Numbered from the stretch's first letter, positions 19,168-30,533 are shown. The stretch: 64,000 bases of DNA from Mycobacterium heckeshornense (GCF_016592155.1 NZ_AP024237.1:2046001-2110000), one strand, 5' to 3'. A program made the numbers and translations. Notes: generated by a model not told the origin, from the letters alone.

Positions 19168-20274
19168 ATGACCAGCGGCCTCCTCGAGTTCACGGTTTTG
19201 CCCACTGCGAACCCGACGCCCGGCGAGGTACGCGAATCGATTCTGGCCGATCCGGGTTTCGGCAAATACCACACCGACCACATGGTGTCGATCGACTACA
19301 CCGATGGCCAGGGTTGGCATGATGCGCAGGTCATTCCGTACGGCCCGGTTGAACTCGATCCGTCGGCGATCGTCCTGCATTACGCACAAGGAATCTTCGA
19401 AGGGCTGAAGGCCTATCGCTGGGCCGACGGGTCCATCGTGTCGTTTCGCGCCCAGGCCAACGCCGCCCGGATGCGTGCCTCGGCGCGGCGGCTCGCGATC
19501 CCGGAATTGCCCGACGAGCTGTTCATCGAATCCCTGCGCCAGCTGATCGCCGTCGACCATGACTGGGTGCCCTCCGCCGGCGGCGAGGAGTCGCTGTATC
19601 TGCGGCCGTTCATCTTCGCCACCGAGCCCGGACTAGGGGTTCGCCCGGCAAAGCAGTACCGCTACCTGGTGATCGCCTCCCCCGCGGGCGCCTACTTCAA
19701 GCACGGTATCAGGCCGGTTACCGTGTGGGTGTCCACCGAGTATGTGCGGGCCGCCCCGGGCGGCACCGGTGCGGCCAAGTTCGGTGGCAACTACGCGGCC
19801 TCGTTGGTGGCTCAGGCCCAAGCCGCCGAACACGGTTGCGAGCAAGTGGTGTGGCTCGACGCCGTCGAACGCCGCTACATCGAAGAGATGGGCGGAATGA
19901 ACATCTTCTTCGTGTTCGGCAGCGGCGCGTCGGCGCGGCTGGTCACCCCCGAGCTGTCCGGCTCATTGCTTCCCGGCATAACACGAGATTCGTTGCTGCA
20001 GTTGGCTACCGATGCGGGCATCGGGGTCGAGGAACGCAAAATCGACATCGACGAGTGGCAGAAGAAAACCGCTGCCGGCGAGATCACCGAGGTGTTCGCC
20101 TGCGGCACCGCGGCCGTCATCACCCCGATATCGCACGTGAAATACGGCGACATTGAATTCACCGTCGCCGACGGCGAACCCGGCGAAGTCACCATGGCGT
20201 TGCGCGACACGCTGACCGGAATCCAGCGCGGCACTTTCGCCGATACCCACGGCTGGATGGCGCGCCTTGGCTAA
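19168..20274 (+). CDS. ilvE: Branched-chain amino acid aminotransferase
   Basis: This PLP enzyme performs the last step of leucine, isoleucine and valine synthesis. The 368-residue product is a class IV aminotransferase. It has [36 protein letters not shown], the Schiff-base lysine in [14 protein letters not shown], and the family signature in [12 protein letters not shown]...[16 protein letters not shown]. The ATG lies 6 bases after a good -10 box, so it is probably transcribed on its own as a leaderless mRNA in addition to readthrough from gcvT. It is convergent with cobS, 6 bases from its stop. Confidence 0.96.
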   Translation: MTSGLLEFTVLPTANPTPGEVRESILADPGFGKYHTDHMVSIDYTDGQGWHDAQVIPYGPVELDPSAIVLHYAQGIFEGLKAYRWADGSIVSFRAQANAARMRASARRLAIPELPDELFIESLRQLIAVDHDWVPSAGGEESLYLRPFIFATEPGLGVRPAKQYRYLVIASPAGAYFKHGIRPVTVWVSTEYVRAAPGGTGAAKFGGNYAASLVAQAQAAEHGCEQVVWLDAVERRYIEEMGGMNIFFVFGSGASARLVTPELSGSLLPGITRDSLLQLATDAGIGVEERKIDIDEWQKKTAAGEITEVFACGTAAVITPISHVKYGDIEFTVADGEPGEVTMALRDTLTGIQRGTFADTHGWMARLG

Positions 20275-20280
20275 CCACCC

Positions 20281-21006
20281 CTAAACCGCGGCCAGCAGCA
20301 CCGCGGTCACCGTGGTGGTCGCTTCAATCGCGGCCCCCAGCACATCGCCGGTGATGCCGCCGAAACGGCGCACACAGTGCGCCACCAGCCCGGCACCACC
20401 AAGCAGAGCGGCCAACACCGCGACCGGTCCCTGCCAGCGCGACGAACCCGCCCACAGCGACGCCACCATTAGCACCACGATCCACGCCGTCACGGCCACG
20501 GCGGGCTGGGTCCCCGCGACCGAGGCCCCCAGGGTGCTGCCTTGGGCCGCGGGCACCGATCGGCGACAGGCCAGCACGGCGGCAACCCGGCCGGCGCAAA
20601 CCGCCACCACGATCGCGGCCGGGCTCAACGCCGAAAAGGCAAGGCCGTCCAGCGCAATGACCAACACGACGGCGACCACGCCCAGCGGCCCGGTGCAACC
20701 GTCACGCATCACCTCGAGCGCCCGCGGCGCGGGCCCGTAGCAGCCCAGACCGTCGGCGGTGTCGGCGACGCCGTCGATGTGCAGACCTCGCGTCGCCGCC
20801 ACCAGGCAGGCCACCGCGAGAAACCCGGGCAGCGGGCCGGCGGAACCGAACGCCAGCGAGCCAACCCAGGTCACCGCAGCGGCCAGCACACCCAGCACAG
20901 CGCCGACCACCGGCAGCGCGGTCATGGCGCCGCGGCCCAGCGGGCGGCTACCCATCCCGGGCAGCACCGTTTCGAACGCGAAAGCTGTTGCCAGCGACCG
21001 AATCAC
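20281..21006 (-). CDS. cobS: Adenosylcobinamide-GDP ribazoletransferase
   Basis: CobS is the membrane enzyme joining adenosylcobinamide-GDP with alpha-ribazole (phosphate), the last assembly step of cobalamin. The 241-residue product has the signature [19 protein letters not shown], then [36 protein letters not shown] and [14 protein letters not shown]. Several membrane helices lie between these. GTG 21006 overlaps the cobT stop as GTGA. It is the last gene of cobU-cobT-cobS, each joined by a 4-base overlap. Confidence 0.94.
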   Translation of the reverse strand: MIRSLATAFAFETVLPGMGSRPLGRGAMTALPVVGAVLGVLAAAVTWVGSLAFGSAGPLPGFLAVACLVAATRGLHIDGVADTADGLGCYGPAPRALEVMRDGCTGPLGVVAVVLVIALDGLAFSALSPAAIVVAVCAGRVAAVLACRRSVPAAQGSTLGASVAGTQPAVAVTAWIVVLMVASLWAGSSRWQGPVAVLAALLGGAGLVAHCVRRFGGITGDVLGAAIEATTTVTAVLLAAV

Positions 21007-22064
21007 GAGACCTCGTGGACAGCATCGGTGCGGGTCGCGACACCGGCTGAAGAGAACGTCGCCATCGACGACAGCGCGGCCACGGCGGCGCGCAGCACCG
21101 GCACCGCCACCGCCGCGCCGGTGCCCTCGCCGAGCCGCATCCGCAGATCCAGGATCGGGTCCAGGCCCAGCTGCGCCAGCGCCAGCGCGTGAGCCGGTTC
21201 GGCGGAGCGGTGAGCAGCCTGCCACCACAACCGCGCACCCGGTGCCAGGCGCTCGGCGACCAACGCGGCAGCTGTCACCGTCAGCCCGTCGAGCAATAGC
21301 GGCGTGCGGCGCACCGCGGCCTGCGCGCAAAACCCGGCGATCGCCGCAAGATCCGCCCCACCGCAACACCGCAGCAACCCCACCGGGTCGGAGAGGACCG
21401 GCCCAGCCCGAAACAGGGCATCGCGCACCGCGGCTGTTTTGCGCGCCCAACCGGCGTCGTCGATTCCCGTCCCGTAGCCGACTACGGCAACCGGTTCGGC
21501 GCCGGTCAGGGCAGCCACCAAAACCGTTGCCGGGGTGGTATTCCCAATACCCATATCGCCGGCGATGAGCAGATCGGCTCCGGCGTCGACCTCTTCGTCG
21601 GCGATTTGACGTCCCGCCTGTATTGCCGCGGCGGTCTCCTCGTCGGAAAGCGCGTCCCGCACCGCGATGTTGCCGCTGCCACGGCGCACCTTGTGGGCGC
21701 CGATCCGTTCCGACAGCGGGTCAGCGTCGACGGCCAGGTCGGCGACTCGCACGGTCGCGCCGGCGATCTGCGCCACCGCATTGATCGCCGCGCCGCCGGC
21801 ATCGATGTTGGCGACCATCTGCGCGGTCACCCGGGGCGGGTATGCCGACACACCGTATTCCGCGACGCCATGGTCACCGGCAAACACTACCACCCGGACA
21901 CGCTCAAATTGGCTTGGCGGGCAACGACTTTGGCATGACGCTATCCACACCGACAGGTCTTCCAGGCGCCCCAGGGAGCCGGGCGGTTTGGTCAGGGTGT
22001 CCTGCCGGACTCGCGCGGCCGCGGCGGCCTCGGCATCCGGGGGCGGCACCGTCGGGAAAGTCAT
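21003..22064 (-). CDS. cobT: Nicotinate-nucleotide:dimethylbenzimidazole phosphoribosyltransferase
   Basis: CobT makes alpha-ribazole 5'-phosphate, the lower-ligand nucleotide of vitamin B12. The 353-residue protein shows [14 protein letters not shown] near the N-terminus, [27 protein letters not shown], the motif [15 protein letters not shown], and the C-terminal [17 protein letters not shown] with the catalytic Glu. ATG 22064 overlaps the cobU stop by 4 bases (ATGA), and its own stop overlaps cobS. The enzyme hands its product directly to CobS. Confidence 0.95.
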   Translation of the reverse strand: MTFPTVPPPDAEAAAAARVRQDTLTKPPGSLGRLEDLSVWIASCQSRCPPSQFERVRVVVFAGDHGVAEYGVSAYPPRVTAQMVANIDAGGAAINAVAQIAGATVRVADLAVDADPLSERIGAHKVRRGSGNIAVRDALSDEETAAAIQAGRQIADEEVDAGADLLIAGDMGIGNTTPATVLVAALTGAEPVAVVGYGTGIDDAGWARKTAAVRDALFRAGPVLSDPVGLLRCCGGADLAAIAGFCAQAAVRRTPLLLDGLTVTAAALVAERLAPGARLWWQAAHRSAEPAHALALAQLGLDPILDLRMRLGEGTGAAVAVPVLRAAVAALSSMATFSSAGVATRTDAVHEVS

Positions 22065-22597
22065 CGGGTCGCCACCTTGATCGGCAGCGGCTGGCCGGCC
22101 ACCAGCAACACCACCCGGTCGCAGAGCGCGGCCAGGCGCTGGTTGAGGGCCCCCAGCTCGTCGACGAAGCGACGGCCGGATGCGGTGGTGGGCACCAGGC
22201 TCAATCCGACCTCCGAGCTGACCAGCACCAGTGGCGCGCGGAACGCACGCACCGCGGCGACAACTTCTTCGACGTCGACCACCACGGATCCGGTGTTCCA
22301 GGCGCGCTCGCGATCCAGTGTGGCGGTCAGCCAGCCGCCGATATCGTCGACCAGCGTCGGAATGTCCGGCGACTGCCGCAAACACGTGGCGATGTCATCG
22401 GTTTCGACAGTCGACCAGTGGGCGGGTCGACGGCTGCGGTGCTCGGCTACCCGGCGCGACCAGTCCTCGTCGCCGTCCCCGGCCCCGCCGGTGGCCAAGT
22501 AGCGCACCGGTTGGTCAGGCGGCACGGACTCGGCGATGGCGGCCTCCGCCCACCGGGACTTGCCGGACCTGATTCCGCCGAGCACAAGGGTCCGCAC
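22061..22597 (-). CDS. cobU: Adenosylcobinamide kinase / guanylyltransferase
   Basis: The bifunctional CobU phosphorylates adenosylcobinamide and then guanylylates it. The 178-residue product has the P-loop [22 protein letters not shown] with the guanylylated-His region, [11 protein letters not shown] (Walker B-like) and [12 protein letters not shown]. In H37Rv I recall cobU standing apart from cobT-cobS, so the complete cobU-cobT-cobS order here is either ancestral or regained. The start is 28 bases from the DUF3043 gene, leaving no room for a cobalamin riboswitch immediately upstream. Confidence 0.94.
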   Translation of the reverse strand: MRTLVLGGIRSGKSRWAEAAIAESVPPDQPVRYLATGGAGDGDEDWSRRVAEHRSRRPAHWSTVETDDIATCLRQSPDIPTLVDDIGGWLTATLDRERAWNTGSVVVDVEEVVAAVRAFRAPLVLVSSEVGLSLVPTTASGRRFVDELGALNQRLAALCDRVVLLVAGQPLPIKVATR

Positions 22598-22625
22598 GGT
22601 AGATCAGTGGGCTTTCCAACGACGG

Positions 22626-23294
22626 CTAGACAACACGGCTGCCGCGGGTGACCTGAGGCCGGGGTGCTCGCATCCGGCGCAGCTGCGAGGCCCGGCCGAA
22701 TGCGTACCAGCCGAGCTTCCAGCGGCTTTCGGTATTGTCCGGGAACTTCTCGTCGACGCGCTTGGCAACCTTGCGGCCTAACAGGATCCCGTCGATCGCC
22801 ATGATCACGATCAGGACCATCATCGCCGGCGACATGTAGATCTGCAGCTGCGGGACCGCGAGCATGATGAACAGCAGGCCCAGGGTGGCCGGCATGAACA
22901 AGCCCAGCGCGTTGCGGCGGGCGTCCACCACGTCGCGGACGAATCGGCGCACTGGACCCCGGTCGCGGGGCAGCAAGTACGCTTCTTCACCGGCCATCAT
23001 CCGTTCCCGCCGCTCCGTCATCTGAGCCCGTCGCGCTGCCTTGTCCGCCCGGCGTTCCTCCCGGCTGAGCTTCGGGCCGGCCAAGGCTTTGCGGCGGGCG
23101 CGGGCTTCCGCGGCGGTCATCGGGGCGGGCACGACCGGGCCGCGGCGACGCGCGGTGTCGCGTTTGGGCGTGGGCCGTCCCTTGGGTGCAGTGGTCCGGG
23201 AACGGCCGGGCGCCGGGGCCGCGAGATCGCTGGCCACCACCGACTCGGCGTCGCCCGGTGCGCCGCCGTTGGCTTTCTTACCGCCCAGCTTCAC
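22626..23294 (-). CDS. DUF3043 membrane protein (Rv2206-like)
   Basis: The 222-residue product starts with about 100 hydrophilic, basic residues (KLGGKKANGGAPGD..., GRPTPKRDTARRRGPV). A charged helix with repeated RRADKAARRAQMTERRERMM follows. Two membrane helices come next (about LGLFMPATLGLLFIMLAVPQ and MMVLIVIMAIDGILLGRKVA), and a short tail ends the protein. This is the DUF3043 family, with no known function. GTG 23294 is preceded by TAACCT ending 7 bases upstream. The long frame beyond 23294 has no matching family sequence. Confidence 0.88.
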   Translation of the reverse strand: MKLGGKKANGGAPGDAESVVASDLAAPAPGRSRTTAPKGRPTPKRDTARRRGPVVPAPMTAAEARARRKALAGPKLSREERRADKAARRAQMTERRERMMAGEEAYLLPRDRGPVRRFVRDVVDARRNALGLFMPATLGLLFIMLAVPQLQIYMSPAMMVLIVIMAIDGILLGRKVAKRVDEKFPDNTESRWKLGWYAFGRASQLRRMRAPRPQVTRGSRVV

Positions 23295-23301
23295 AGTGGT
23301 C

Positions 23302-23307
23302 AGGTTA
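23302..23307 (-). promoter_or_regulatory. -10 box TAACCT of the DUF3043 gene (leaderless)
   Basis: On the minus strand TAACCT ends 7 bases before GTG 23294. This promoter may also feed cobU-cobT-cobS downstream. Confidence 0.5.
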
Positions 23308-23369
23308 CTTCGCGGGTGCCTGTACTGTTGAGCCGCACCGGCGGTCATGCGCCGCCGCGCGCGCGGCCA

Positions 23370-23375
23370 TACGCT
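23370..23375 (+). promoter_or_regulatory. -10 box TACGCT of the glycerate kinase gene (leaderless)
   Basis: TACGCT ends 6 bases before ATG 23382; there is no ribosome-binding site. Confidence 0.5.
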
Positions 23376-23381
23376 TGCTGA

Positions 23382-24518
23382 ATGAGTCGCTCCGGGGCCG
23401 ACTTGCAGGGCGGCGCGCCCACCGGAACCGACGTGCCGCCCTTGCGGCTGCTGATCGCCCCCGACTGCTACGGCGACACCCTGACCGCCGTGGAGGCCGC
23501 CGCGGCCATCGCCACCGGGTGGAGCCGGATCCGTCCCGGTGATCACGTCACTATCGCGCCGCAGTCCGACGGCGGCCCGGGCTTCGCCGAGGTGCTGGCC
23601 GAGCGGGTGGGGGAGCTGCGCCGGGTGCGGGTGCGTGGTCCGCTGGACGCCCACGTCGACGCCGCCTGGGTGTTCGACGCGGCAACGGCGACCGCCTACC
23701 TCGAAAGCGCGCAGGCCTGCGGGTTGGGGCTGCTCGGCGGACCGCCTACCCCGCAGACCGCGTGGTCGGCCCACAGCAGGGGAGTCGGCCAGCTCATCGT
23801 GGCGGCTCGGGATGCCGGCGCGACGCGGATCGTGGTCGGGCTCGGCGGCAGCGCCAGCACCGACGGCGGGCGCGGGCTCGTGGAGGAACTCGGCGGGCTG
23901 GCGGAGGGGAGGCGGCTACTGGCGGATGTCGAGTTGATCGCCGCGACCGACGTCGACTACCCGTTGTTGGGTCCATGGGGTGCGGCACGGGTGTTTGCGG
24001 CGCAAAAGGGAGCCGACCCGGCAACCGTGGCGGCACTCGAAGAGCGCCTCGCCGAGTGGGCGAGCCGACTCGACGCGGCCGCCGGCCGGCCGGTCAGCGC
24101 CGAATCCGGTTCAGGTGCGGCGGGCGGCATCGGCGCCGCCCTGCTCGCGCTGGGCGGACGGCGGGAATCCGGTGCGGCCATCATCGCCCGGCACACCCAT
24201 TTAGCCGATGACATCGCCGCCGCCGACCTGGTTATCACCGGGGAGGGCCGGTTCGACGAGCAGTCGCTGCACGGCAAGGTAATCGGTGCGCTGGCCGCTG
24301 CCGCGCGCGCCCAAAAGGTGCCGGTGCTGGTGCTGGCCGGCCAGGTCCGACTGGACGGTTATGCACTGCGCTCAGCGGGCATTTTGGCCGCCCTGGCCAT
24401 GGCCGATTACGCGGGTTCGGTGCGGCTAGCGTTGGCGGATGCGGCCAATCAGCTCATGGGCCTGGCGAGCGAGGCCGCGGCGCGACTCGGGAATAGCGCC
24501 ACAACAAGGTACCTTTGA
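23382..24518 (+). CDS. Glycerate kinase, type 1 (GlxK-like; Rv2205c-like)
   Basis: The 378-residue product belongs to the GckA/GlxK family of glycerate 2- or 3-kinases. It has [18 protein letters not shown] (family start APDSFKGSL-like), the acidic [27 protein letters not shown] (the strongest signature), [18 protein letters not shown] and [19 protein letters not shown]. It feeds glyoxylate-derived glycerate into glycolysis. The Cys and Tyr in place of the usual Ser-Phe/Lys in APDCYGDT is a small departure from the family consensus near the active site. It shares a strand with, and precedes, the A-type Fe-S carrier by 68 bases. Confidence 0.88.
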   Translation: MSRSGADLQGGAPTGTDVPPLRLLIAPDCYGDTLTAVEAAAAIATGWSRIRPGDHVTIAPQSDGGPGFAEVLAERVGELRRVRVRGPLDAHVDAAWVFDAATATAYLESAQACGLGLLGGPPTPQTAWSAHSRGVGQLIVAARDAGATRIVVGLGGSASTDGGRGLVEELGGLAEGRRLLADVELIAATDVDYPLLGPWGAARVFAAQKGADPATVAALEERLAEWASRLDAAAGRPVSAESGSGAAGGIGAALLALGGRRESGAAIIARHTHLADDIAAADLVITGEGRFDEQSLHGKVIGALAAAARAQKVPVLVLAGQVRLDGYALRSAGILAALAMADYAGSVRLALADAANQLMGLASEAAARLGNSATTRYL

Positions 24519-24586
24519 TTAAGTGGGTTCCCGCGGGCATCGGGCCCGAGCGGCCCCTCGAGCGATTAGGCATACAGGGAGAAGCA

Positions 24587-24943
24587 ATGACTGTTCAGGG
24601 CGAGTCGAGCGCCAAGACCCACGGCGTGATCTTGACCGAGGCCGCCGCCGCCAAGGCGAAGTCACTGCTGGACCAGGAAGGACGCGACGACCTGGCGCTG
24701 CGCATCGCGGTCCAGCCGGGAGGCTGTGCAGGCCTGCGCTACAACCTGTTCTTCGACGACCGCACGCTCGACGGCGACCTGACCGCGGAATTCGGTGGGG
24801 TCACGTTGACCGTGGACCGGATGAGCGCTCCGTACCTGGAAGGCGCCTCGATCGACTTCGTCGACACCATCGAGAAGCAGGGCTTCACGATCGACAACCC
24901 CAACGCCACCGGCTCGTGCGCCTGCGGCGACTCGTTCAACTAA
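24587..24943 (+). CDS. erpA: A-type iron-sulfur carrier (HesB/IscA/ErpA family)
   Basis: The 118-residue protein has the three conserved cysteines of A-type carriers: one in QPGGCAGLRYNLFF and two in the C-terminal CACGDSF. It also has ILTEAAAAKAKSLL at the start. Such proteins receive Fe-S clusters and pass them to target enzymes, for which LipA and the Rieske protein encoded here are candidates. ATG 24587 follows GGGAGAAG at good spacing. This is the Rv2204c position, conserved next to glycerate kinase. Confidence 0.93.
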   Translation: MTVQGESSAKTHGVILTEAAAAKAKSLLDQEGRDDLALRIAVQPGGCAGLRYNLFFDDRTLDGDLTAEFGGVTLTVDRMSAPYLEGASIDFVDTIEKQGFTIDNPNATGSCACGDSFN

Positions 24944-24955
24944 AGCCGTCGGCGC

Positions 24956-25588
24956 CTAATAGGTGCCCGCGGTCCGCAGCACGTACGAGCACACCAGCAC
25001 CTGGCCGTGCTGGAACAACAACTGTGCCAAGCCTTGCACCTGCTCGCGCGGGGGTCCGCCGGTTGCGGGCCGCACGCGCATGGTAAACAGCACCTGGGCC
25101 TGGTAATTCGACCAGTACACGATCTTGTCGATCGATATGACCTGAGCCGACGAGAACTGCTTGCGGAACGCATCACTGCTGAGCTTGGCCAGAGCCTGGT
25201 CAGAGCGGCGGTCGCGCACCGCGTCGTAGATGCCGCACAGGGTGTTGCGGGCGATGGTCTCGATGTCACGGTTTTCCAGCGCGTCCAGATACCCCTGGAT
25301 CGCGGTCTTGGCGGTCGCGTCGGACAACGTGCCGCTGGTGGCGGAGCGTTGCTCACGTGCCCCGTAGACGATCGCGGCCGTCATCGCGGCGATAAGTATC
25401 GACGCCACCGCCGCGCCGACGATCAGTCGCCGGCGGCCCCGCTTCGGGTACGGCACCGGCGGCGGCAACCCGCCCGGGTAGGCGGCCGACGGTCCGGCGT
25501 AGGCCGGCTGCGGGGGGATCGGCTGGCTCGGGTGGGGATCTGTGTGGGGCGGTCCGCCGGCACCGACGCCATGGTTCGGACCGGCCAT
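24956..25588 (-). CDS. Single-pass membrane protein, Rv2203-like
   Basis: The 210-residue product has a Pro-rich cytoplasmic N-terminus of about 50 residues (PSQPIPPQPAYAGP), the basic stop KRGRRR and a single membrane helix (LIVGAAVASILIAAMTAAIV). An extracytoplasmic domain of about 130 residues follows, resembling DUF4878/NTF2-like lipoprotein-type folds (TAIQGYLDALENRDIETIARNTLCGI). Function unknown. ATG 25588 is followed by a normal-looking N-terminus. It is convergent with erpA, 12 bases from its stop. Confidence 0.85.
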   Translation of the reverse strand: MAGPNHGVGAGGPPHTDPHPSQPIPPQPAYAGPSAAYPGGLPPPVPYPKRGRRRLIVGAAVASILIAAMTAAIVYGAREQRSATSGTLSDATAKTAIQGYLDALENRDIETIARNTLCGIYDAVRDRRSDQALAKLSSDAFRKQFSSAQVISIDKIVYWSNYQAQVLFTMRVRPATGGPPREQVQGLAQLLFQHGQVLVCSYVLRTAGTY

Positions 25589-25713
25589 CGATAGTTCTCC
25601 TACCGTCGTGACGAGGGCGGCGAGCGCCGCCCGCAGCTTTCGGGTTCCGGTGACCCCCGTTGGCAGGCTAGCGCACGCCCGGTCGCCGGCCGGGACCCAC
25701 GGGCGGCGGCTAG

Positions 25714-26737
<1,024 letters not shown>

Positions 26738-26742
26738 GTGGC

Positions 26743-26802
26743 GCGAGCAGACGCAGAATCGCACGTGGAAGGCCCGTGTAGTGCGATTCTGCGTCTGCTC
26801 GC
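26743..26802. terminator. Bidirectional hairpin terminator between adoK and asnB
   Basis: Two perfect 22-base arms (26743-26764 and 26781-26802) flank a 16-base loop, directly between the adoK stop and the asnB stop. The core GAGCAGACGCA also occurs in the hairpin at 45026-45083. Such elements at convergent junctions are common in mycobacteria and lack a U tract. Confidence 0.8.
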
Positions 26803-26804
26803 GG

Positions 26805-28727
26805 TTAAAGCTGCACCGGGTAGTGCGGTTCTTGGATCTGCGGCACCAGTGTGTGCTCGACGAAGATCGCATGCCACAGCATGAAGATCAGCACCGTCCA
26901 CAGCCGGCGACTGTGATCGCTTGTGCCGCAGCGGTGTTCGTCGAGCATGCGGCGCACGGCAGCGATGTCGATGAGCCGGCCGGCCTGCGACGAGTCCACC
27001 AGGTCGTACGCCCACTCCAGCAGCTCCCCGGCGCGCAGCCAGTGTCGGATCGGCACCGGGAAACCCAGCTTCGGCCGGTTGAGCACATGGGCCGGCACGA
27101 TCGGCCGCAGCGCGCGCCGCAACGCGTATTTGGTGGTGGTGCGGGTGATCTTGGCCTCCACCGGCAAGCGAGAAGCCACCGCGAATACCTCAGGGTCCAA
27201 AAACGGCACCCGCAGCTCCAGGGAGTTGGCCATGGTCATCTTGTCGGCCTTGACCAAGATGTCGCCCCGCAGCCAGGTGAACAAATCGATGTGCTGCATG
27301 CGCGCCACCGGATCCCAGCCCACGGACTGCGCGTACACCGGCGCCGTCACGTCGGTGTGCGTCCACTCCGGGCGGAAACCGGGCAGCACGGCTTGCAGCT
27401 GCGCGTCGGAGAAGCTGCGGGCATTGCCGTAGTAGCGCTGCTCGAGCGTCAGCGATCCGCGGTGCAGCAGGCTCTTGCCCCGCATACCGTCCGGCAGCGG
27501 TTTGGACATCTTGCCCATCGAACGCCGCAGCCGTGCGGGCAGGTATTCGAAAGGCTTGAGCGACAACGGTTCCCGGTAAATCGTATAACCGCCGAATAGC
27601 TCGTCGGCGCCTTCGCCGGAGAGCACCACTTTGACGTGTTTGCGGGCCTCACGGGCGACGAAGAACAGCGGTACCAGCGCGGGGTCGGCGACCGGTTCGT
27701 CGAGGTACCAGACGATCTCGGGTAATGCGGCAACGAACTCGCCGGGACTGACCACCTTGGCGATGTGCCGCGCGCCGATCGCTTCGGCGGATGCCACCGC
27801 GACGTCGATCTCGGAGAAGCCCTCGCGCTCGAACCCGGTGGTAAAGGTGATCAGCCGCGGATTGTGGCGGATGGCCAGTGCGGCGATCGCCGTGGAATCG
27901 ATGCCACCCGACAGGAACGCGCCGACGGTGACATCGGCGCGCATGTGCTTGGCGACCGAGTCCTCCAGGACCGCGGTGATCTCGTCGTAACGGGCCTGCT
28001 CGGTGTCGCGGGTAATGGGTTCGGCGGCAAACCGGGGCACGAAGTAGCGGACGATGTCCGGTTCGGGGTCGCCGGGACGGATGCGGGCATAACAGCCGGA
28101 TTCCAGGCGGCGGATTCCGCGGGTCAGCGTCTCGGGCTCGGGCACATACTGCAGCACCGTGTAGTGCTGCACGGCCCGCCGGTCGATGCCGGTGTCGAAC
28201 CCGATCAGCGACGCAAGCTCCAGCAGGCACTTCTTCTCGCTGGCCACCGCGACACCGCCGCTTCCGGCTGCGATGAACAGCGGTTTGATGCCGAAAGGAT
28301 CACGGGCGCAAAACAATTCGCCGGCAGCTGTGTCCCACAGGGCAAATGCGAACATGCCCCGCAACCGGGCTAGCGCGTCGACGCCCCAGTAGTGGTAGGC
28401 GGCGATGATGGCCTCGCCGTCGCCGTCGGTGGCAAACACGGCGCCGTGGTTGGCGGCCAGTTCCGCGCGCAGCTCGAGGTAGTTGTAGATCTCGCCGTTG
28501 AACACCAGCACATACCGGTCCGGCATCCCCGGCGGGCCCCACCGCAGCGGCTGATGCGAATGTGCGATGTCGATGATGGACAGCCGGTTGAACCCGAACA
28601 CAACGTTGCCGTCGGCCCAGGTGCCGGGCTCGTCGGGGCCGCGATGGCGCATCAGGTGCGACGCGTCGGCCACGGCGTCGGCGGCGTCGCGGGCCGCGGG
28701 ACCCACGAATGCCAGCAGTCCACACAC
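26805..28727 (-). CDS. asnB: Asparagine synthetase, glutamine-hydrolysing
   Basis: AsnB makes asparagine from aspartate, ATP and glutamine. The 640-residue product has an N-terminal nucleophile amidotransferase domain: after processing of GTG 28727 the first residue is the catalytic Cys of CGLLAFVG. ASHLMRHRGPDEPGTW, FNRLSIIDIAHSHQPL and VLVFNGEIYNYLELR follow. The synthetase domain shows the PP-loop GAFLSGGIDSTAIAALA, LSGEGADELFGGY and KADKMTMANSLELRVPFLD. GTG 28727 was chosen because it places Cys at position 2; the upstream frame would block the nucleophile. It is divergent from ctaC. Confidence 0.96.
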   Translation of the reverse strand: MCGLLAFVGPAARDAADAVADASHLMRHRGPDEPGTWADGNVVFGFNRLSIIDIAHSHQPLRWGPPGMPDRYVLVFNGEIYNYLELRAELAANHGAVFATDGDGEAIIAAYHYWGVDALARLRGMFAFALWDTAAGELFCARDPFGIKPLFIAAGSGGVAVASEKKCLLELASLIGFDTGIDRRAVQHYTVLQYVPEPETLTRGIRRLESGCYARIRPGDPEPDIVRYFVPRFAAEPITRDTEQARYDEITAVLEDSVAKHMRADVTVGAFLSGGIDSTAIAALAIRHNPRLITFTTGFEREGFSEIDVAVASAEAIGARHIAKVVSPGEFVAALPEIVWYLDEPVADPALVPLFFVAREARKHVKVVLSGEGADELFGGYTIYREPLSLKPFEYLPARLRRSMGKMSKPLPDGMRGKSLLHRGSLTLEQRYYGNARSFSDAQLQAVLPGFRPEWTHTDVTAPVYAQSVGWDPVARMQHIDLFTWLRGDILVKADKMTMANSLELRVPFLDPEVFAVASRLPVEAKITRTTTKYALRRALRPIVPAHVLNRPKLGFPVPIRHWLRAGELLEWAYDLVDSSQAGRLIDIAAVRRMLDEHRCGTSDHSRRLWTVLIFMLWHAIFVEHTLVPQIQEPHYPVQL

Positions 28728-28907
28728 GGCGCCCCAGTATGCCCCACCGCGACAACCGTCGCCGTCGTACCTGGCCGACGCCGCCGATTGCACGGCCCGG
28801 GTAGCTCGGCTCGGTTTCGACGCGTGGTCTACGCTGCGTAGTATTCGACTGCTGCGGCGGGTCAGCCGAGCCGTGCTGGCCCAGCTTGTGACACAGGAGG
28901 CACGACC

Positions 28908-29984
28908 GTGACACCTTGCGGGCCCCGTCGTGTGCCGGGCATTGCCGGCTTTCGCTCGGCGCTGGCCCGCGGGCGTCGCCCGCTGGTGCTGACCGGCACG
29001 CTGAGCGTGCTGGCCGTGACCCTCAGCGGATGCAGCTGGTCAGAAGCGCTGGCCCTGGGCTGGCCGCGGGGCATCACTCCGGAAGCTGATGTCAACCGGC
29101 AACTCTGGATCGGCGCAGTGATCGCTTCGCTGGTTGTCGGTGTGATCGTGTGGGGCCTGATCTTTTGGAGCTCCGCCTTTCACCGAAAAAAGAAGACCGA
29201 CACCGAACTGCCCCGCCAGTTCGGCTACAACCTGCCCCTTGAGCTGGTGCTGACCGTCATCCCGTTCCTGATCATCTCGGTGCTGTTCTATTTCACGGTG
29301 GTGGTGCAGGAGAAGATGATTCATCTTGCATCCGATCCGGAGGTCGTCGTCGACGTCACGTCGTTCCAGTGGAACTGGAAGTTCGGCTACCAGAAGGTGC
29401 GTTTCAAAGACGGCACGTATGTGTACGACGGCGCCGACCCGGCCCGCAAGCGGGCGATGGCGTCCAAGCCGGAAGGAAAAGACAAGCACGGCGAGGAGCT
29501 CGTCGGCCCGATCCGTGGGCTCAACACCGAAGACCGCACCTACCTCAACTTCGACAAGGTCGAGACGTTGGGCACCAGCACCGAGATCCCGGTGCTGGTG
29601 TTGCCGGCCGGCAAGCGCATCGAGTTCCAATTGGCTTCCGCCGATGTGGTACATGCGTTTTGGGTGCCGGAATTCTTGTTCAAGCGTGACGTGATGCCCA
29701 ATCCTGCGGCCAACAATTCGGTGAACAGGTTCCAGGTCGCCGAGATCACGAAAACCGGCGCGTTTGTCGGCCGCTGCGCCGAGATGTGCGGTACCTACCA
29801 CTCGATGATGAACTTTGAGGTGCGGGTGGTACACCCCAACGACTTCAAGTTCTACCTGGAAAAGCGCCGCGAAGGGAAGACGAACGCCGAGGCGCTGCTA
29901 GCGATCAACCAGCCGCCCACCGCGGTCACCACGCACCCGTTCGAGACCCGTCGCGGTGAGCTGGCACCACAAGCGAGTAAGTAG
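28908..29984 (+). CDS. ctaC: Cytochrome c oxidase subunit II (CtaC), lipoprotein
   Basis: The 358-residue precursor has a basic N-terminus and hydrophobic signal ending in the lipobox LSGC (Cys about 42). Two membrane helices follow ([19 protein letters not shown] and [19 protein letters not shown]). The periplasmic CuA domain contains [26 protein letters not shown] and the CuA motif [18 protein letters not shown], which supplies the Cys, His and Met copper ligands. This subunit receives electrons from the qcr complex through QcrC in the mycobacterial III2-IV2 supercomplex. ctaF follows after 10 bases. Confidence 0.96.
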   Translation: MTPCGPRRVPGIAGFRSALARGRRPLVLTGTLSVLAVTLSGCSWSEALALGWPRGITPEADVNRQLWIGAVIASLVVGVIVWGLIFWSSAFHRKKKTDTELPRQFGYNLPLELVLTVIPFLIISVLFYFTVVVQEKMIHLASDPEVVVDVTSFQWNWKFGYQKVRFKDGTYVYDGADPARKRAMASKPEGKDKHGEELVGPIRGLNTEDRTYLNFDKVETLGTSTEIPVLVLPAGKRIEFQLASADVVHAFWVPEFLFKRDVMPNPAANNSVNRFQVAEITKTGAFVGRCAEMCGTYHSMMNFEVRVVHPNDFKFYLEKRREGKTNAEALLAINQPPTAVTTHPFETRRGELAPQASK

Positions 29985-29994
29985 GACACAAGCG

Positions 29995-30414
29995 ATGCAC
30001 ATCGAAGCCAGGCTGTTTGAGTTTGTCGCCGCGTTTTTCATCGCGACCGCGGTGCTCTACGGCGTGCTGACCCAGCTGTTCGCCACCGGTGGTGTCGAGT
30101 GGGCCGGCACCACCGCGCTGGCGCTCACCGGCGGCATGGCGTTGATCGTCGCCACTTTCTTTCGGTTCGTCGCTCGTCGGCTCGACACCCGTCCCGAGGA
30201 CTACGAAGGAGCTGAGATCAGCGACGGGGCAGGCGAGTTGGGCTTCTTCAGCCCGCACAGCTGGTGGCCGGTGCTGGTCGCGTTGTCGGGCTCGGTGGCC
30301 GCGGTCGGCATCGCCCTGTGGTTGCCGTGGTTGATCGTTGCCGGGGTGGCGTTCGTGCTCAGCTCCGCGGCAGGACTGGTATTCGAGTACTATCTCGGCC
30401 CCGAGAAACACTGA
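29995..30414 (+). CDS. ctaF: Cytochrome c oxidase subunit IV (CtaF)
   Basis: This 139-residue protein has four predicted membrane helices: [60 protein letters not shown] and [20 protein letters not shown]. It also has the conserved loop [31 protein letters not shown]. This is the actinobacterial subunit IV, which packs against CtaD/CtaE in the supercomplex. ATG 29995, 10 bases after the ctaC stop, gives the family start [10 protein letters not shown]. Confidence 0.93.
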   Translation: MHIEARLFEFVAAFFIATAVLYGVLTQLFATGGVEWAGTTALALTGGMALIVATFFRFVARRLDTRPEDYEGAEISDGAGELGFFSPHSWWPVLVALSGSVAAVGIALWLPWLIVAGVAFVLSSAAGLVFEYYLGPEKH

Positions 30415-30497
30415 TTGGCGTGGCCGAAAGGTCACAATCAGGGCAGCAGCGCAACTGCGGCCGGTTCGCCATAGCCGTCCCGCCCAGCCGGGTTGGG

Positions 30498-30503
30498 TAG
30501 GGT
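30498..30503 (+). promoter_or_regulatory. Possible -10 box TAGGGT of mmpS3
   Basis: TAGGGT lies in the 177-base gap between ctaF and mmpS3 and would place transcription start near 30510, giving a leader of about 80 bases that contains the hairpin at 30534-30559. Confidence 0.4.
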
Positions 30504-30533
30504 TGCTGCCGAAGCACAATGGAAAATGTTTGA

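Noticed and set aside
22598..22625. Cobalamin riboswitch before cobU
   Set aside because: Only 28 bases separate cobU from the preceding gene, too short for the riboswitch, and no B12-box sequence is seen.
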